A stretch of 64,000 nt of DNA, from assembly GCA_963576725.1 (NCBI GenBank), contig OY755242.1, positions 57,394,480-57,458,479 on the forward strand. Direction: 5' to 3'. This DNA is from Azorinus chamasolen (taxonomy: Eukaryota; Mollusca; Bivalvia; Cardiida; Solecurtidae). Shown in pieces: positions 61,643 to 64,000 of the stretch (its first letter is position 1; every line of letters starts with the position of its first letter). The notes under the pieces were generated by a model. The model was not told where the DNA came from, ran no database searches, and saw only the letters and a list, made by a program, of their open reading frames with translations. A program made the position numbers and the translations under genes.

Positions 61643-62215
61643 TTAACCCTTTCCTTATTGAATATTCATGCAAGAAATAATGACACTATGAATATTTATT
61701 AGCTGAAATTTTATAATGGCATACTTATATACACATAAATGTTTGGTATCAGAAACCATAAAGTCAGATCTATAATTATTTCATAAGCAAACAATGCAAA
61801 CCCTGATCAGACCGCTCTTACAGGAGCCATCTGATATGGGTCTACTTTGTTTGCAAAGGTGTGAAAAAGCATTCATATGAAGGAAAGTGTTAACCCTTTA
61901 TCTGATGATTATTCATATAAATTTTAAAAGGACATTATGAACAAGGGAATTTTTTACCATTGAAAAAACTAGAATCAGAATCAATAAATAATAAACAGTT
62001 CAGACCCTGATCAGACAGCTCCTACAGGTGCTATTTTTTTGTCTACTCTGTGAAGGTGCCATACAGTGTCTCTATCCAGTTAAAGGTTAAGCTTAGGAAC
62101 CAAAATACATGAGCAGGTGTATAATGCAGGTCAAAAGTAATGCAGACATCTCCTTTGGAAGCTTTCTGCATTACTTCGTTCTGCATTTAGCTACCACTCT
62201 CTTCAAAGATCTATA
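61643..62215 (+). mobile_element. A1 MITE (61643-61894), degenerate A1 (61890-62090), D fragment (62110-62215)
   Basis: The first: TTAACCCTTTCCTTATTGAA to aggaaagtgttaa. The second shares its TTAA and has a broken hairpin. The third has arm aatgcaggtcaaaagtaatg. Confidence 0.8.
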
Positions 62216-62269
62216 ATTAGACTGCTTAAAAATGGCCACTTGGCCTTTTATTCTATAAATTATGCATTA

Positions 62270-62690
62270 TAACACCTTTGCAAACAGCATAGACCCAGAC
62301 CCAGACTCAGATGACTCCTGTAGGAGCCATCTGATCAGGATCTGCTCTGTTTGCTTAACCCATTCCCTCATAGGCTATTTTTAGATCCAACCACTTTGAA
62401 TAAATCTTCTGAAAAGGAGCATTAATAGAGAAAGGGAAAATTTTAGAATTTTGTATTTTGATACCATCCTATAAGAGCAAATGCTCTATTTATCACAATG
62501 GTTTCAATTGGTGATTTTTACAGAGGCTTAGAATGGCGTATTTATGGAGGAAAGGGTTAAGCAATTATATACATGTGATTGTGAGTATTAAAAAATATTC
62601 ATTAAGCAAACAGTTAACCCTTTACATCATGAATATTCATTTAAGAAATAATGACACCATGAATATTAATCAGACTAATTTTTAAACTAG
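62270..62690. mobile_element. A hairpin (62275-62356), B MITE (62357-62560), A1 left end (62605-62690)
   Basis: B is TTAACCCATTCCCTCATAGG to ATGGAGGAAAGGGTTAA and lost the left hairpin arm. Confidence 0.8.
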
Positions 62691-63430
62691 AAAATTGTGT
62701 CTGTAAGACACAGTGATGCCCCCGTGTAGGTGCTTGCCTAGCTGCACGTAAAATTCCAAAGTCATTTGACCTTGACCTTGGGCTTGCGGGCAGCATGGGC
62801 CGGTTGCGTAATGAAATTATGGATGGTATTGAATGTGTATATGCAATTCCATGCCAATAGCTATAGCGGTTAGTGAGATATAAGACGATGAAAAAACTGT
62901 GACAACCAACTGCACGTAAACTTCCTAAGTCATTTGACCATGACATTGGGCTTTCGGGCAGCATGGGTTTCGTGTGCAATGAAAGTATAGATGGTATTTA
63001 ATGTGTATATGCATTTCCATGTGAATAGCTACAGTGGTTAAGGAAATATAAGATGATGAAAAAACTGTGACAACCAAATGCACGTAAATATGACAACCAA
63101 CTGCACGTAAAATTTCCAAGTAATTCCTAAGTCATTTGTTCTTGACATTGGGCTTGCAGGCAGCATGGGTTGGGTGTGCAATGAAGGTATAGATGGTATT
63201 TAATGTGTATATGCAATTCAATGCTAAAAGATACAGTAGGTAGGGAGATATAAGACGATAAAAAACTGTGACAGCCAACTGCACGTAAATGTGACAACCA
63301 ACTGCACGTAAAATTTCCAAGTCATTTGACCTCGACCTTGGGCTTGCGGGCAGCATGGGTGGGGTGCCAAATGATAGCACATATGGTAATTGATGTGTAT
63401 GTGAAGTTCCATGTGTATAAGTGTAGAAAT
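62690..63430. repeat. Tandem ~180 bp repeats (F-like), four units
   Basis: Units share cttgggcttgcgggcagcat and gacaaccaactgcacgtaaa. Neither a start motif nor an end hairpin was clear. Confidence 0.75.
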
Positions 63431-64000
63431 TACTGACTTATAACACTTGAATCAAAGGCCTGAATGGCCATAATGGCGTTCGGGTTTGATATGGATGTTA
63501 TGTGTAAGGGGGGAAATTAATGAACACGTTAATAACAATAACGTCTTGGAATTGATAAAAGTATTAATAACAACACATTTTTGTGTAACACTATGCCCCT
63601 GATTGTGACAAATATAAATTTGACCCGTAATGTGACATTTAACTGTAATATAACCTTGATTTTAATAACCCCCCCCCCCCCCCCCCCAAAAAAAAAAATT
63701 AAAAATAAAAATTAAAAATAAATAAAAATGTTCGCCTCTGTAAGTTGCATAGACATGCCAGGTTTGAAGTATGTATGTGCAATGGCTACAAAGTTATTGC
63801 CAACATTAAAGTTTGAGCCAAGCCAACAAAGTCAGCCCCCACCCCCCTTGATTGGGGGCATAAAAATATGACAGACTGAAACAAAAGGAGCCATCTCATG
63901 ATCTGCTGTTTATATATAGACATGCTTCTAGTTTCTACTATGGCAAAATAATATCTTAATTATATTCATGATGTCTTATTTCTTATATGAATATTCATGA
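63430..64000. repeat. Unplaced AT-rich sequence, C run, and reverse A MITE end
   Basis: A run of ~18 C at 63669 followed by an A-rich tract; the short element-like end agtcagcccccaccccccttgattgggggc at 63830-63860 (shown in parts: cagcccccaccccc, gattgggggc); reverse A1 remnant from about 63890 to the window end. No gene. Confidence 0.65.

Overview
This is a 64 kb piece of an AT-rich, intron-rich animal genome, most likely a marine or freshwater bivalve mollusc. The reasons are long introns with canonical GT/AG splice sites, tRNA genes with eukaryotic A and B boxes, a TTAGGG-type telomere-like motif inside one repeat, and a very dense load of non-autonomous elements of a style typical of bivalves (TTAA-flanked hairpin MITEs, and tandem-repeat elements with the wording 'aataactccaaa' that end in GACGGACGG microsatellites). 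The genus cannot be fixed from the sequence alone.

One host protein-coding gene spans almost the whole window on the minus strand (exons from 61595 down to 4300; both ends lie outside). I found 17 small exons. Every junction has consensus splice sites and all 17 join in a compatible reading frame, giving about 655 codons. The N-terminal ~270 residues are charged and low in complexity; the rest is a run of tetratricopeptide (TPR) repeats. The best guess is a TTC6-like TPR protein. Many exons are phase 2-2 modules.

The largest intron (19172 to 37493) holds a cluster of tRNA-Thr genes: eight plus-strand TGT copies (one divergent), one plus-strand TGT copy with a broken anticodon loop, one plus-strand CGT copy, two minus-strand CGT copies, and one tRNA 5' fragment. 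It also holds a nearly full-length 6.6 kb non-LTR retrotransposon on the minus strand (22460-29036). That retrotransposon has a coiled-coil/RRM-like ORF1 and an endonuclease plus reverse-transcriptase ORF2, each with one frameshift. It is bounded exactly by ~650 bp direct repeats, which look like an unusually long target-site duplication carrying a tRNA gene.

Nearly all remaining sequence is mobile-element-derived. (1) TTAA-flanked MITEs (piggyBac-like ends) fall into subfamilies called A1, A2, A-prime and B here. (2) TA-type MITEs with CAGTAAAACCTC or CAGTTGAAC ends (pogo/Tigger-like) are called C and D. (3) Longer elements starting AACAAGAG or ACTAGAG have ~110-190 bp internal tandem repeats, a GGAC-rich microsatellite and a 3' terminal hairpin (called F, G, H; possibly Helitron-like). 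(4) A 237 bp TIR element with telomere-like repeats sits inside GGAC microsatellites (called E). Several nests two or three levels deep show the order of insertion and the target sites.

The most unusual observation is that MITE families with different ends, target sites and stem sequences share the same hairpin apex, GCTCC-N(2-4)-GGAGC. The A hairpin also keeps the same two stem mismatches from copy to copy.
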